Source of the DNA: Glutamicibacter halophytocola
GTDB taxonomy: Bacteria > Actinomycetota > Actinomycetes > Actinomycetales > Micrococcaceae
Length of the DNA: 64,000 bases
Direction of reading: 5' to 3'
NCBI RefSeq assembly: GCF_001302565.1
Contig: NZ_CP012750.1
Location: forward strand, 434,001-498,000
Shown here: piece after piece, positions 8,255 through 17,766 of the stretch
Position numbering within the stretch: position 1 is the stretch's first letter
Layout: every line of letters starts with the position of its first letter
Translations under genes and position numbers: made by a program
The notes under the pieces: model-generated
What the model saw: the letters and a program-made list of their open reading frames with translations, nothing else
Told to the model about the DNA's origin: nothing
The model's database searches: none

Positions 8255-8983
8255 GTGCATGTGGCAAAGAATCTTCGCTGGGGCGGAATCCTCTTTGCCG
8301 GAGCCATCACCGCGATGGCCGGGTTTGTGGACGGCGTCGGATTTGTGCACTTTGGCGGCTATTTCTTGTCGTTCATGTCCGGGAACTCCACGCGTTCTTC
8401 CGCGGCGCTGATGACCGGTGATCTCACGGGGTGGATCAACGCCATGTCATTGGTGGCAAGCTTTGTCATTGGCGTGGTCATCGCCACCCTGTTGACTTCT
8501 TCTCTGGCTGCTTTGCGCAGGCCGCTAGCCATGTACTTCAGTGCCGGATTGGTCCTGGCTGCCGCTGCGACGGGAACCGTCCAGCCGAACGCCACAGCAC
8601 TCTTATTGTCGGCCGCCATGGGGGTGGTGAACGTGTCCTACACGCGTTCCGGCGAAGTCGCTTTGGGCCTGACCTATATGACCGGCACGCTGGTCAAGCT
8701 CGGCCAAGCCCTCGGCGGCGCAATCCTTGGGCTGGTGACAGGTTCCAACCAGGGGGTCAATCGGTTGCTATGGCTTCGCTAAGCGGTGCTGTGGGCCATG
8801 ATCACGGTGGGATCGCTCGGTGGCGTTTTCGCCTACCTCCATTTGGGCCTGGGCAGCCTTTGGATTGTCGGAGCGGGGATGCTCCTTTGGGCCACCCTGG
8901 CCTTGTTCCAGGAACTGCGGGCCAAGGCCGATCCACGCTCAGGACCTGCAACTGCCAACACAGACCGGCAGCAAATCGACTAG
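8255..8983 (+). pseudogene. YoaK/DUF1275 membrane protein gene interrupted by an in-frame stop
   Basis: The first 175 codons give a DUF1275 protein (GAITAMAGFVDGVGFVHFGGYFLSFMSGNST is the family signature region) with several transmembrane helices. A TAA at 8780-8782 ends it at NRLLWLR, but the same frame continues at once with AVLWAMITVGSLGGVFAYL and a further hydrophobic helix to 8983, the expected C-terminal two helices. Reading through gives about 242 residues, the normal family size. A single base change can explain the stop. The truncated product would lose its last membrane segments. Function of the family is unclear (putative transporter). A sequencing error cannot be excluded. Confidence 0.8.
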
Positions 8984-9054
8984 GAAACATCCAGATACGG
9001 CAACGGCGCCCAGCCTCATGAATGAAGCCGGACGCCGAAGGGACAAACGCGGGG

Positions 9055-10461
9055 CTAGCCCCGCAACGAATCGCTATCCTGCCTGAGCGCGGCCGCCGGG
9101 CGCACCAGCACCTTGTACAGCACGCCCAGCAACAGCAGCCAGACAATTCCGGTGTACAGGGCCACGCGGGTTTCGGCGCTCAGCGCCAGCAGGACCACAA
9201 CCAGGGCCATGAAGATCAGGGCCGCCCACACGGCGATGGTTCCTCCCGGCACAGCGTACTCGCGAGGCAGCGAGGCGTCGCGCCCAGCCTTTGCTTCCTG
9301 CCGGCGCATGGCCAGATAGGAGGCCAGGATCATGATCCAGACCCAGACGGTGGCGAAGGTCGCGATCGAGGCAATGATGGTGAACAGCGCCTCTGGCAAC
9401 AGGGCATTGAGCACCACGCCGGCCAGCAGCACAATGGCCATGATGACCACGGTCATCCACGGCACGCCGTGGCGGGAGACCCGGCCGAAGGACTTCGGGG
9501 CATGGCCGGCGACGGACATTGCATAGAGCATGCGCCCGGCACCGAAGGTATCGGCATTGATCGCCGAAATTGCCGCGGTGATGACCACTGCGTTGAGCAC
9601 GTGCGCCGCTGCAGGCAGTCCCAGGCCATCAAAGATCTGCACAAACGGCGAGGCCGAACCGTCGATCTGGCGCCAGTCGAAGAGCATCATGACCACAGCC
9701 AGCGAAGCCACGTAGAACAGCAGGATGCGCCAGGGCACGGTGTTGATCGCGGCGGGCACCGAGGTGGATGGATTATCGGCCTCGCCCGCAGTGATGCCGA
9801 TGGTTTCGATGCCGCCGAAGGCAAACATCACCACTGCGAAGGACAGCAGCAGGCCCATGAACCCGTTGGGGAACAAGGTGCCGGCGCTCATCAGCGTGGC
9901 AAATCCGGTGGCGGTGCCGGTGTCCGGGGCATTGAAGCCGAAGATGATCAGGGCCGCGCCGCCGACGATCATCGCGATAATGGCGGTGACCTTCACGATC
10001 GCCAGCCAGAATTCGGTTTCGCCGAAGACCTTGACCTTCATCAGGTTGATTGTGGCGATCAGCAGCACCACGGCCAGCACCCAGATCCACTGCGGCACCT
10101 GCGGGAACCAGAAGCCCATATAGATGCCGAAGGCGGTGACATCGGCGATGGCCACAATGGCCATTTCAAAGCTGAAGGTCCAGCCGGTGACAAAGCCGGC
10201 GAAATTGCCCAGGTAGCGCGAGGCATAGTGCGCAAAGGATCCGGAGACCGGATGCTTCACGGCCATCTCGCCCATGGCGCGCATGACGATGAAGACGGCT
10301 GCGCCGCCGATCATGTACGCCAAGAGGACTGCTGGTCCGGCGGCCTGGATAGCGGAGGAAGAGCCGTAGAACAAGCCCGTTCCGATCGCTGAGCCCAGGG
10401 CCATGAAGCGGATGTGGCGGGCCGTGAGCCCGCGGGCCAGGGAGGCCTTGATATCGGTCAC
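9055..10461 (-). CDS. APC-family amino acid permease, ProY-like
   Basis: A 468-residue inner-membrane transporter with about 12 hydrophobic segments. The N-terminal [25 protein letters not shown] is the amino acid permease signature, and the stretch [25 protein letters not shown] is close to E. coli ProY as I know it. Such carriers import amino acids (proline, histidine, GABA or aromatic acids) with protons. The start [11 protein letters not shown] fits the family. It stands alone on the minus strand between the broken yoaK gene and a divergent phosphatase gene. Confidence 0.87.
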   Translation of the reverse strand: MTDIKASLARGLTARHIRFMALGSAIGTGLFYGSSSAIQAAGPAVLLAYMIGGAAVFIVMRAMGEMAVKHPVSGSFAHYASRYLGNFAGFVTGWTFSFEMAIVAIADVTAFGIYMGFWFPQVPQWIWVLAVVLLIATINLMKVKVFGETEFWLAIVKVTAIIAMIVGGAALIIFGFNAPDTGTATGFATLMSAGTLFPNGFMGLLLSFAVVMFAFGGIETIGITAGEADNPSTSVPAAINTVPWRILLFYVASLAVVMMLFDWRQIDGSASPFVQIFDGLGLPAAAHVLNAVVITAAISAINADTFGAGRMLYAMSVAGHAPKSFGRVSRHGVPWMTVVIMAIVLLAGVVLNALLPEALFTIIASIATFATVWVWIMILASYLAMRRQEAKAGRDASLPREYAVPGGTIAVWAALIFMALVVVLLALSAETRVALYTGIVWLLLLGVLYKVLVRPAAALRQDSDSLRG

Positions 10462-10646
10462 GATTGTATTGCTCGGATCCTATTCGGGTGCATTCGATCT
10501 GGGCCTGAAACCGTTGAAAACAGGAATCAGCCGAGAAAATCCTATGTTCTCATTGGGCTTTGATGCGCGGAACGTGGGACAGATCTACCGTGAGCTTGAC
10601 CACCAGCAGTTGCTGGTCCGCACACATCAAGTGGGAGAATGGGCTC

Positions 10647-11216
10647 ATGAAACTTGGATTCGTCCGCCACGGACAGACGCAATGGAACCTCGAAGGCCGG
10701 CTGCAAGGCTCCAGCGACATTCCGTTGAACGACACCGGCAGGTCCCAGGCCCGCGAAGCCGTGAAGGTCCTCGGCGCCGGAGGCTGGGATGTCATTGTCT
10801 CCTCCCCGCTCTCGCGGGCCCGCGAAACCGCGCAGATCATTGCCGAGGGGCTGGGCCTGGAACTAGGCCCCAGCTACGACCTGCTCATCGAGCGCGACTA
10901 CGCGCAGGGCGAGGGCATGGTCGAAACCGAAGCCCTGGCACTGTGGCCGGATAAGAACGGCGGCGGAATCGAACCGCTGGACTCCGTGGTGGACCGCGGA
11001 CTGCGCGCCATCGAGCAGATCGCTGCGGACTACCCGGGCAAAAACGTCGCCATCATCTGCCACGGCACGATCATCCGCTACACCCTCTCGCACCTGGCCG
11101 GCTACAAGCTTGATACCATCCGCAACGGCTCGGTCGCCATTGTGGGCCGCGACAAGGCAGGGGCCTGGCAGCTGGAACTGGTCAACGACGAAGTCCCGGA
11201 CAAGCTGGTCCACTAG
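10647..11216 (+). CDS. Histidine phosphatase family protein (phosphoglycerate mutase-like)
   Basis: A 189-residue cytosolic phosphatase. The phosphohistidine motif RHGQTQWN is at residues 7-14, SSPLSRARETA supplies the second arginine, and ICHGTIIRY carries the second catalytic histidine. The protein is shorter than cofactor-dependent phosphoglycerate mutase, so it is more likely a phosphatase of sugar phosphates or a related metabolite. The ATG at 10647 has GGGAG about 10 nt upstream. Its stop overlaps the convergent hydrolase gene by 4 bp. Confidence 0.88.
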   Translation: MKLGFVRHGQTQWNLEGRLQGSSDIPLNDTGRSQAREAVKVLGAGGWDVIVSSPLSRARETAQIIAEGLGLELGPSYDLLIERDYAQGEGMVETEALALWPDKNGGGIEPLDSVVDRGLRAIEQIAADYPGKNVAIICHGTIIRYTLSHLAGYKLDTIRNGSVAIVGRDKAGAWQLELVNDEVPDKLVH

Positions 11217-12292
11217 CCATCAAGGACTTCGCTGCCCTCGGGCAGCACCGCGCGAATGCAGGAAGCCAGCTGCGAATCGCGCTGCCGGGTTTTGAGTGCT
11301 GCCAGCCATGAACCCAGGGACCGGTAGGCCTTGGCACGCACCGCGGGCGCGGAGAGAAAAACGTCATGCAGCGCTCCGGGCAAGCGCACCACATGCAATT
11401 CCCGGCCCAAATCCAGGCTGCGCTGCGCCACCACCTGCACATTCAAGGCCACATCGGCACGGGTGGCGGTGTCATGCCAGCGAGGCAGCAGGTAGTCCTC
11501 GGCCGAGAGCATCACCAGGGTGGGCATCTGCAGGTCCAAGCCCTTTTTCACCTTGGCTTGCGCGTTGAATACCGCAGCGATGAATCCGGCGGTGAGCTTG
11601 AAGCCATTGACCGGCCGCCAGCCCAGGTCGTAGTCCCACTCGCCGGAGAACTGGTTGGACACGGTGCGCGTGTAGAACCCCGGATCAACGGTGGGCAAAA
11701 AACGATGGGGGTTGCGCGCACTGGCCGCCTGGATGATGCGGGCCAGGGCGGTGCGTCCGATTTCGCTCGCCTGGAATTCCAGCCAGGGGCTGTTCAGCGC
11801 CAGCGCGTCCAACTTGTCCGGGTTGGCTGCCGCGTACATGGAGGCGCTGAGCCCTCCAGTGGAATGCGCGAGCATGACAAATCGGGTGCCCGGGTGGGCA
11901 CTGGAAATAATCCGGTGCGCGGCATCAAATTCCTCGAAGTACTCCTGCAAATCGGTAGTGAACCCGGGGCTGATGCTTTCGTCCAGGCCGCGGGCCTTGT
12001 CGATGGGCAGATTGCGCCCGTAATGGCGCAGGTCCAGTGCGTAGAAGTCCGCGCCGGCTTCGCTGAGGAATTCGGCCAGTTCCTTTTGGAAGAAGTAGTC
12101 GGACCAGCCGTGCACATAGAGCACCGCAATTCCGCGCAGCGGCGGGGGCAGGCGCAGCTTCTTGCGCGGGCGATGCCGCACCAAGGTCGCGGTAGAACCA
12201 TCGGCCAGCGGCAGCGGCCTCCAGCAGAAGCCATCTCCGAGCAGGTCAGGCTGCCAGAGGTCTTCGGCGGGGCTCTTGAACGTCAATGCCAT
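11213..12292 (-). CDS. Alpha/beta hydrolase (serine aminopeptidase S33/monoglyceride lipase-like)
   Basis: A 359-residue hydrolase. VLYVHGWSDYFFQ forms the oxyanion-hole region, AHSTGG at about residue 142 the nucleophile elbow with the serine, LVMLSAEDYLLP holds the acid residue and LHDVFLS the catalytic histidine. No signal peptide is seen, so it is probably cytosolic and acts on esters or lipids of unknown identity. Its 3' end overlaps the histidine phosphatase gene. A terminator-bearing repeat lies about 15 bp upstream of its start, insulating it from the small membrane gene. Confidence 0.85.
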   Translation of the reverse strand: MALTFKSPAEDLWQPDLLGDGFCWRPLPLADGSTATLVRHRPRKKLRLPPPLRGIAVLYVHGWSDYFFQKELAEFLSEAGADFYALDLRHYGRNLPIDKARGLDESISPGFTTDLQEYFEEFDAAHRIISSAHPGTRFVMLAHSTGGLSASMYAAANPDKLDALALNSPWLEFQASEIGRTALARIIQAASARNPHRFLPTVDPGFYTRTVSNQFSGEWDYDLGWRPVNGFKLTAGFIAAVFNAQAKVKKGLDLQMPTLVMLSAEDYLLPRWHDTATRADVALNVQVVAQRSLDLGRELHVVRLPGALHDVFLSAPAVRAKAYRSLGSWLAALKTRQRDSQLASCIRAVLPEGSEVLDG

Positions 12293-12307
12293 GGCTACAG
12301 CCTAGCC

Positions 12308-12363
12308 ACTGCGCACAAAAAACGGCATCCGCCCGCTGGACTGGTTACCAGCGGATGAATGCC
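12308..12363. repeat. 56-bp direct repeat, copy 1, with terminator hairpin
   Basis: Identical at all 56 positions to 12636-12691. It contains a 16-bp stem with two mismatches (GGCATCCGCCCGCTGG with CCAGCGGATGAATGCC) and, read on the minus strand, is followed by TTTTTT. It begins 1 bp after the stop of the small membrane gene and can end its transcription. Confidence 0.93.
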
Positions 12364-12364
12364 A

Positions 12365-12580
12365 CTATTTCCTGTCAGATGGCGAGTTCGCCGATGTGAT
12401 GCCCCGCAAGGCCTGCACGGCCGAGTAAAGAAGCGAGATCGCTGCAGAGACTCCGAGCATTCCGAGAAATGGCATATTTTCCATCCAGCTCGTCAGCATT
12501 CCGCACAGATATAACGAGCCAAGCGATACAAGCAGCACGACCGAGGCATCGGATCGTGCTCGGCGATTGTTCCTGAACAT
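12365..12580 (-). CDS. Small two-helix membrane protein, unknown
   Basis: A 71-residue protein with a basic N-terminus (MFRNNRRARSD), two hydrophobic segments at about residues 12-30 and 36-57, and a polar tail, so probably a small membrane protein with both ends inside. AGGGTGG lies a few bases before the ATG, which supports translation. I recognise no family. The gene lies precisely between two identical 56-bp repeats, so gene and repeat may have arrived or been duplicated together. Confidence 0.6.
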   Translation of the reverse strand: MFRNNRRARSDASVVLLVSLGSLYLCGMLTSWMENMPFLGMLGVSAAISLLYSAVQALRGITSANSPSDRK

Positions 12581-12635
12581 GCATCCACCCTATGGCAATC
12601 CGTGTTGTTTTCCTCCGGTAGCCGGCACGGCTTGT

Positions 12636-12691
12636 ACTGCGCACAAAAAACGGCATCCGCCCGCTGGACTGGTTACCAGCGGATGAATGCC
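12636..12691. repeat. 56-bp direct repeat, copy 2, terminator of aceB
   Basis: Second perfect copy of the unit at 12308-12363, in the same orientation, 59 bp downstream of the aceB stop. The hairpin plus T tract on the minus strand makes it the probable aceB terminator. Confidence 0.93.
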
Positions 12692-12750
12692 GCTTTTCGT
12701 GGCCGATCTTAAGGACGACTGGTTTCGAATCGGCCGGGTCTCATTGGCGC

Positions 12751-14388
12751 CTAGCCTGCCATTTGAAGGGTGCGGGCTGGTGCATCCAGGTAGCGCAGGT
12801 AGGCATTCTTGGTCAGGAAGGTCGGGAAGTCGTCACGCAGTGCGCAGGCTTCGAAGATCTCCAGGGCTTCCTCGAAGCGGTCGCCCTCGAAACGCTCCAG
12901 GTTATCCATGGTCTCCTCGGCCAGCTCCTGCACCCAGCGACGGGTGATGATCTCGCCCTGGTTCGTGATGGCCGACTGGTGGATCCACTGCCACAGCTGG
13001 GAACGGGAGATCTCCGCGGTAGCGGCATCTTCCATCAGGTTGCGCAGGGCCACTGCGCCATTGCCGCGCAGCCAGGACTCGATGTAGCGGATGCCGATCT
13101 CGATATTGTCGCGGATGCCGCGCTCGGTGATCTTGCCGGTGACGCTCTGGATGTTCAGCAGCGCCGCATCGGAAACTTCAACGTCCTCGCGGGTGCGCTG
13201 CAGCTGGTTGGGGTTCCCGCCGAGCACCTCGTCGTACACTTCGCGGGCTACCGAAACCAGATCCGGGTGGGCCACCCAGGAACCGTCAAAGCCATCGGCT
13301 GCTTCACGCGCCTTGTCCTCGCGCACCTTGCCGAAGGCGATCTCGTTGATCGAGGCATCCTTGCGGTTGGGAACAAAGGCGCTCATCCCTCCAATGGCTG
13401 AAGCGCCGCGGCGGTGGCAGGCCCGCACCAGCTGCTCGGTGTAGGCCCGCATGAACGGTGCGGTCATGGTCACGGTGTCGCGGTCCGGGAAGACAAAGCG
13501 CGGTCCGCGGGAACGGAAGTTCTTGATGATCGAGAAGATGTAGTCCCAGCGTCCTGCGTTCAGCCCCGAGGAGTGCTCGCGCAGTTCGTAGAGGATCTCT
13601 TCCATCTCGAAGGCAGCGGTGATGGTCTCGATCAGCACCGTGGCGCGAATGGTGCCGCGCTCGATCCCCAACAGGTCCTGGGCCATGTTGAAGACGTCGT
13701 TCCACAACCGTGCTTCCAGGTGGTTTTCCAGCTTTGGCAGGTAGTAGTACGGGCCGCGGCCGGCAGCCAGCAGGCGCTTGGCGTTATGGAAGAAGTGCAG
13801 TCCGAAGTCCACCAGCGCGCCGGAGATCGGGGTGCCGGAAACCTGCAGGTGCTTTTCGGGAAGGTGCCAGCCGCGGGGGCGAACCACGATGGTGGGCAGT
13901 TCGCTCAAATCGTAGCTGTTCAGCTTGTACTCGCGGCCATCCGGTGCGGTGAAGTCCAGCTCCTCGTCCAGGATGCGAATCAGGTTGACCTGGTTCTTGA
14001 TCACGTTCTGCCAGGTCGGCGAGCAAGCGTCCTCCATATCGGCCAGCCAAACGTTGGCGCCGGAGTTCAGCGCGTTGATGGCCATCTTGCGTTCGATCGG
14101 GCCGGTGATTTCCACCCGGCGATCTTCGAGCCCCGGGGCGATCGGGGCAACCTGCCATGAATCATCTTCGCGGATGAAACGGGTCTCTTCCAGGAACTTC
14201 GGGTCGCGGCCATTGGCAATGCGTGCCCGGTTGACCTGGCGGCGCTGCATCAGTTCGGCACGGCGGGATTCAAAAGCGCTGTGCAGGGAGGACAGGAAGT
14301 CCAATGCGTCGCTGGTCAGGATCTGCTCCTGGTAGCGAACGGGGGTAGCGGTGATGGTGATGTTGTTCAAGGTGATCGGGGAGTTCAT
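12751..14388 (-). CDS. aceB: Malate synthase A
   Basis: Condenses glyoxylate with acetyl-CoA to malate, the second step of the glyoxylate shunt, in the cytosol. The 545-residue length matches the A isoform. Recognisable blocks are NALNSGANVWLADMEDACSP, the motif region with the active-site arginine (VVRPRGWHL) and GRWDYIFSIIKNFRSRG further on. It follows aceA by about 80 bp with a hairpin between them, so it may be expressed by partial read-through from aceA and from its own signal. A copy of the 56-bp repeat ends the unit. Confidence 0.97.
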   Translation of the reverse strand: MNSPITLNNITITATPVRYQEQILTSDALDFLSSLHSAFESRRAELMQRRQVNRARIANGRDPKFLEETRFIREDDSWQVAPIAPGLEDRRVEITGPIERKMAINALNSGANVWLADMEDACSPTWQNVIKNQVNLIRILDEELDFTAPDGREYKLNSYDLSELPTIVVRPRGWHLPEKHLQVSGTPISGALVDFGLHFFHNAKRLLAAGRGPYYYLPKLENHLEARLWNDVFNMAQDLLGIERGTIRATVLIETITAAFEMEEILYELREHSSGLNAGRWDYIFSIIKNFRSRGPRFVFPDRDTVTMTAPFMRAYTEQLVRACHRRGASAIGGMSAFVPNRKDASINEIAFGKVREDKAREAADGFDGSWVAHPDLVSVAREVYDEVLGGNPNQLQRTREDVEVSDAALLNIQSVTGKITERGIRDNIEIGIRYIESWLRGNGAVALRNLMEDAATAEISRSQLWQWIHQSAITNQGEIITRRWVQELAEETMDNLERFEGDRFEEALEIFEACALRDDFPTFLTKNAYLRYLDAPARTLQMAG

Positions 14389-14419
14389 GGCAGCGTCCTT
14401 AAAGATGAAAAATGGTGGT

Positions 14420-14451
14420 GGTGCTAGCCGGCGTCCTTGCCGGCTAGCACC
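14420..14451. terminator. Perfect hairpin between aceA and aceB
   Basis: GGTGCTAGCCGGC (14420-14432) pairs perfectly with GCCGGCTAGCACC (14439-14451) around a 6-nt loop. On the minus strand ACCACCATTTTTC follows. It may attenuate transcription or protect the aceA message and so set unequal aceA and aceB levels. Confidence 0.7.
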
Positions 14452-14467
14452 ATCGACCCATCAGGGT

Positions 14468-15781
14468 CTAATGGAATTGGCCTTCTTCGGTGGATCCCAC
14501 CAGGGCCAGGGTGGAGGCGTTCGGGTTCAGCGCCGTGGAGATGGCGTCGAAGTAGCCGGTGCCGACTTCGCGCTGGTGCTTGGTGGCGGTGTAGCCGGCA
14601 GCCTCGGAAGCGAATTCGCGTTCCTGCAGCTCGACGTAGGCGCTCATGCCGTCCTTGGCGTAGCCGGTGGCCAGGTCGAACATCGAGTGGTTCAATGCGT
14701 GGAAGCCGGCCAGGGTGATGAACTGGAAGCTGAAGCCCATGGCGCCGAGTTCGCGCTGGAACTTGGCGATGGTGGCATCGTCCAGGTGCTTCTTCCAGTT
14801 GAAGGACGGCGAGCAGTTGTAGGAGAGCATCTGATCCGGGAAGTCCTTCTTGACCGCTTCGGCGAACTTGCGGGCCAGCTGAAGATCAGGGGTGCCGGTC
14901 TCCATCCAGATCAGATCCGAATATGGTGCGTAGGCCTTGGCTCGGGCGATGCATGGCTCGATGCCGTTGGTGACCTTGTAGAAGCCTTCCGGGGTGCGCT
15001 CGCCGGTGATGAACTGCTGATCGCGTTCATCAACATCCGAGGTGATCAGGGTTGCTGCTTCTGCGTCGGTGCGGGCGATGACCACGGAGGGCGTGCCAGC
15101 CACGTCGGCGGCCAGGCGGGCCGCGTTCAGGGTGCGGATATGTTGTTGAGTTGGGATCAGCACCTTGCCGCCGAGGTGGCCGCACTTCTTTTCGCTGGCC
15201 AGCTGGTCCTCCCAATGAACGCCCGAGGCGCCGGCCGCAATCATTGATTTCATCAGCTCGTAGGCGTTCAGCGGGCCGCCGAAGCCGGCCTCTGCGTCAG
15301 CGACAATCGGGACCATCCAGTCCTCGACGCTCTGGATGCCCTCGGAGAACTCGATCTGGTCGGCACGCTGCAGCGCGTTGTTGATGCGGCGGACCACCTG
15401 CGGGACCGAGTTCGCTGGGTAGAGCGACTGGTCAGGGTAGGTCTGGCCCGAGAGGTTGGCATCTGCGGCTACCTGCCAGCCCGAAAGGTAGATGGCTCGA
15501 AGTCCGGCCTTGACCTGCTGAACTGCCTGGTTGCCGGTCAATGCTCCCAGCGCGTTGGTGTAGCCGCCGGTCGGGGTTTCTTCGGTCAGCTGCTTCCAGA
15601 GCTTCTGCGAGCCGCGCTTGGCCAGTGTGTGTTCTTCCTGGACCCGTCCCTGCAGTTTCACTACGTCTGCGGCAGTGTAATCACGAGTGACCCCGCTCCA
15701 GCGAGGGTTGTTTGCCCAGTCGGTCTCGATGGCTGCGATGCGGTTGTCGATCGAGGTTTCGTTGGTGTTCTCGGTAGTCAT
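14468..15781 (-). CDS. aceA: Isocitrate lyase
   Basis: Splits isocitrate into glyoxylate and succinate, the first glyoxylate-shunt step needed for growth on acetate or fatty acids. The 437-residue product carries the catalytic signature KKCGHLGGK, the metal-binding region [10 protein letters not shown], and the family opening in which a tryptophan-rich segment ([15 protein letters not shown]) precedes the barrel. The ATG at 15781 has AAGGAG 8 nt upstream. Regulation is likely at the transcription level: two near-identical direct repeats lie about 120-160 bp upstream, and a RamB-type regulator is encoded 2 kb away. Confidence 0.97.
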   Translation of the reverse strand: MTTENTNETSIDNRIAAIETDWANNPRWSGVTRDYTAADVVKLQGRVQEEHTLAKRGSQKLWKQLTEETPTGGYTNALGALTGNQAVQQVKAGLRAIYLSGWQVAADANLSGQTYPDQSLYPANSVPQVVRRINNALQRADQIEFSEGIQSVEDWMVPIVADAEAGFGGPLNAYELMKSMIAAGASGVHWEDQLASEKKCGHLGGKVLIPTQQHIRTLNAARLAADVAGTPSVVIARTDAEAATLITSDVDERDQQFITGERTPEGFYKVTNGIEPCIARAKAYAPYSDLIWMETGTPDLQLARKFAEAVKKDFPDQMLSYNCSPSFNWKKHLDDATIAKFQRELGAMGFSFQFITLAGFHALNHSMFDLATGYAKDGMSAYVELQEREFASEAAGYTATKHQREVGTGYFDAISTALNPNASTLALVGSTEEGQFH

Positions 15782-15900
15782 TGACTTGGCTCCTTCGCGC
15801 AAGTTCCGGGTTCATGCTGATCGCTAGGTGATCTTGTGAACTTCTTCGTGGGAACTACTTTTCCTCAAGCGCAAGGGCTGAAATAGGGGTTTTCAATATT

Positions 15901-15943
15901 AAGATCTTCACTTCTTCTCAAAAATGAAAGATCTGCACTTCTT
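15901..15943. promoter_or_regulatory. Paired direct repeats upstream of aceA, candidate operator
   Basis: AAGATCTTCACTTCTT (15901-15916) and AAGATCTGCACTTCTT (15928-15943) agree at 15 of 16 positions and are spaced 27 bp start to start. A looser third version, GATCTTGTGAACTTCTT, occurs at about 15829-15845 nearer the gene. Their place in the aceA upstream region suggests regulator binding; which protein binds is inference. Confidence 0.5.
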
Positions 15944-16317
15944 GGGGCAAGAGCGGAGGTGGACGCTGAAAATTGAGCAAATAGAGAGAAATGAATGAGA
16001 AAAAGTGTGAAATTTTAGAATGTCTTACGTGTTTTCGGGGAAGTGCACGCGCTTGAAGCCTACGGATGGGCAGCACAATGACCCCGTCTGACATGGGAAC
16101 CAGCCGATGGCCCAAGGATTTGAGCCAGGATTTGATGGTGTGGCAGGTGGTGAAAACGTGAAGTCCCGGCAAGGGCGAAGTTGAACTATGTGGAGTGGTG
16201 AGTACGCCGAAAGAGGGTGAATCTACTTCTGGGGCGGTACGCGGAAGCAGGGAATCGGCGCGAAAATTCGCCGTTTTTGCCGTGGGGGCTCAGAAGAGCG
16301 CCGCCACCGTCTGTTGG
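15944..16317. other. 374-bp gap between aceA upstream region and the Ves-like gene
   Basis: An 84-codon frame on the minus strand (15918-16172) is the longest here; it is Pro-, His- and Phe-rich, resembles nothing I know, and would overlap the aceA repeats. I see no tRNA, and no clear hairpin beyond a small GGCGCGAAAATTCGCC structure near 16256-16271. Confidence 0.35.
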
Positions 16318-16920
16318 CTAAGCGAGGTCGAAGGAAACGACTGCCATGACGCCGCGGCCTAAGATGCGTGGTTCTTGGGCATCCGATCCGGCGACGGTAT
16401 CACGCAGGTTCACCGGCTGCTGCTCATCGCCAAGCAGCAAGGCGGCTGAACCTTGAAGCAGGATGCCGAGCTGGCCGTCGAAGAGGTGCTGTTCGCGCTT
16501 CTTCGACAACTCAACGATTCGCACCGTAGGGCGAACCTTTTGCGGATCCGCGGCAACATAAACGGTGAGCAGTTCTTCGGCGGGCTGGCTGGCTTCAACT
16601 CGGTCGCTGGTGGTGAACTTCAACGGGCGCAATGGCTCTAGGCCGTGCTGTTCGCCCTCGACGGTGAGCTCAACAAAATCACCAGCAACCAGCGTGATGA
16701 CCTGGGCTGTGAGCGCAGAGAAGAAAGAAGCTTCCTTCTCAATGGAGCGGATGGATACCTGCCAGGTTGCCTCGGCTTCGGAGCTGCGCAGCAACGTTCC
16801 GTTATCGGCCAAAGTGCCGGCGGCGATGAGCCTCACCTGCCCTAGTTCCCATTGCTTCTTTGTGCTCTTGGCCAGCTCAAGAATGGATTCCGGTGCAAAA
16901 GTAGCCTGTGCTTCGCTCAT
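16318..16920 (-). CDS. HutD/Ves-family cupin-like protein
   Basis: A 200-residue beta-rich protein. WQVSIRSIEKEASFFSALTAQVITLVAG aligns by eye with the Ves/HutD pattern (W-R-x-S-I-A-x-I, a phenylalanine, then a T-L-L-x-G turn), and LEPLRPLKF matches the L-K-P-L-Q-P-F stretch of E. coli Ves. Members are cupin-fold proteins; HutD is linked to histidine use and Ves to cold response, but the molecular role is not established. The N-terminal W-x-N-G motif of classic HutD is not obvious here, so assignment is moderate. It is 9 bp downstream of the thymidylate kinase-like gene and probably in its operon. Confidence 0.62.
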   Translation of the reverse strand: MSEAQATFAPESILELAKSTKKQWELGQVRLIAAGTLADNGTLLRSSEAEATWQVSIRSIEKEASFFSALTAQVITLVAGDFVELTVEGEQHGLEPLRPLKFTTSDRVEASQPAEELLTVYVAADPQKVRPTVRIVELSKKREQHLFDGQLGILLQGSAALLLGDEQQPVNLRDTVAGSDAQEPRILGRGVMAVVSFDLA

Positions 16921-16929
16921 GAGTCGAGT

Positions 16930-17550
16930 CTACTTGCCTGCGATCATGCGCAATCGCTCCACCAGTTGTGTCGTGGGCACGGATGCGTCAAGCACCAGCC
17001 AACCATGCAGCTTGGCCAGGCGGAGGTATTCGGTGCGTGCTGCCTGCAGGAATTCCAGGGGTTCCTTGTCCTCGGCTCGCGCTTCAATGCGTTGGAAAGC
17101 AAGGTGGGGATCAAGATCCAGAAGAATGACAGTTGCGTGTTCGGTGCTCTTTCGTGCCAGCCACGGCAGGAGCACGCCTGGCTTCTGGCCTCGGACTCGG
17201 CGGAGAACCAGCTGGCAATACAGATGGCGGTCCATCATCGTTAGTCCCGGGGCCTGCCCAGCAGTGAACGAGTTGCGGACAACGTTGACGAGCCGGAAGG
17301 TCGTCTCGATCAGTGACTGGATGAGCGGTGGAACCTGAATACCGGAGTTGTGCGAGAAGTTGTTTAGCCAACGTCGGCCAGCGGCATTGGCCAGTCTCCG
17401 TGCAGGAATCTGCTCGTTATTCAATTCTTGCACCAGGGTGTTGATAGCGGTGCTCTTGCCTGCTCCATCGATACCCATTACGACAAAAGTCTGTGGCGGA
17501 TCATGGGCAGAGTTTTTCGCGAAGAGGACTTTTTCTGCGATGGCTGTCAT
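16930..17550 (-). CDS. Thymidylate kinase-like P-loop kinase
   Basis: A 206-residue nucleoside monophosphate kinase-type protein. Walker A GIDGAGKSTA sits at about residues 27-36, the DRH-Y motif (MMDRHLYCQLVLRR) at about residue 113, and VILLDLDPHLAFQRIEAR resembles the LID-proximal part of dTMP kinase. It probably phosphorylates a nucleotide, but differs from housekeeping Tmk, whose LID segment with R-x2-D-R is not clear here. It diverges from the RamB-type regulator and lies upstream of the Ves-like gene. Confidence 0.75.
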   Translation of the reverse strand: MTAIAEKVLFAKNSAHDPPQTFVVMGIDGAGKSTAINTLVQELNNEQIPARRLANAAGRRWLNNFSHNSGIQVPPLIQSLIETTFRLVNVVRNSFTAGQAPGLTMMDRHLYCQLVLRRVRGQKPGVLLPWLARKSTEHATVILLDLDPHLAFQRIEARAEDKEPLEFLQAARTEYLRLAKLHGWLVLDASVPTTQLVERLRMIAGK

Positions 17551-17766
17551 GCGTGCTCCTCGTTCATGGTTGATTGACTAGTTCAACGAATGGCAGGCCT
17601 GCATGATTCCGCTGGTGTGCTGTGCATTTGGCATGAATGGCCAAAGGGTTGCTGTATTCGGAAGAACTGTAGATATTTCTGCGCGCGCGGGCTTCAATGA
17701 CGCATAAAAGCTTCTTTTATCGCCAACTTCTGGAAAAGTTGCCCATTCTTCACATACTCTGGGCAT

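Noticed and set aside
9022..10392. Long forward frame (456 codons) rich in His/Gln/Gly/Asp opposite the amino acid permease
   Set aside because: It is the antisense shadow of the permease gene, whose protein has 12 clear membrane helices and a family signature; the forward product is low in complexity.
15918..16172. 84-codon reverse frame upstream of aceA
   Set aside because: Lacks family resemblance and ribosome-binding site, and overlaps the repeated putative operators.
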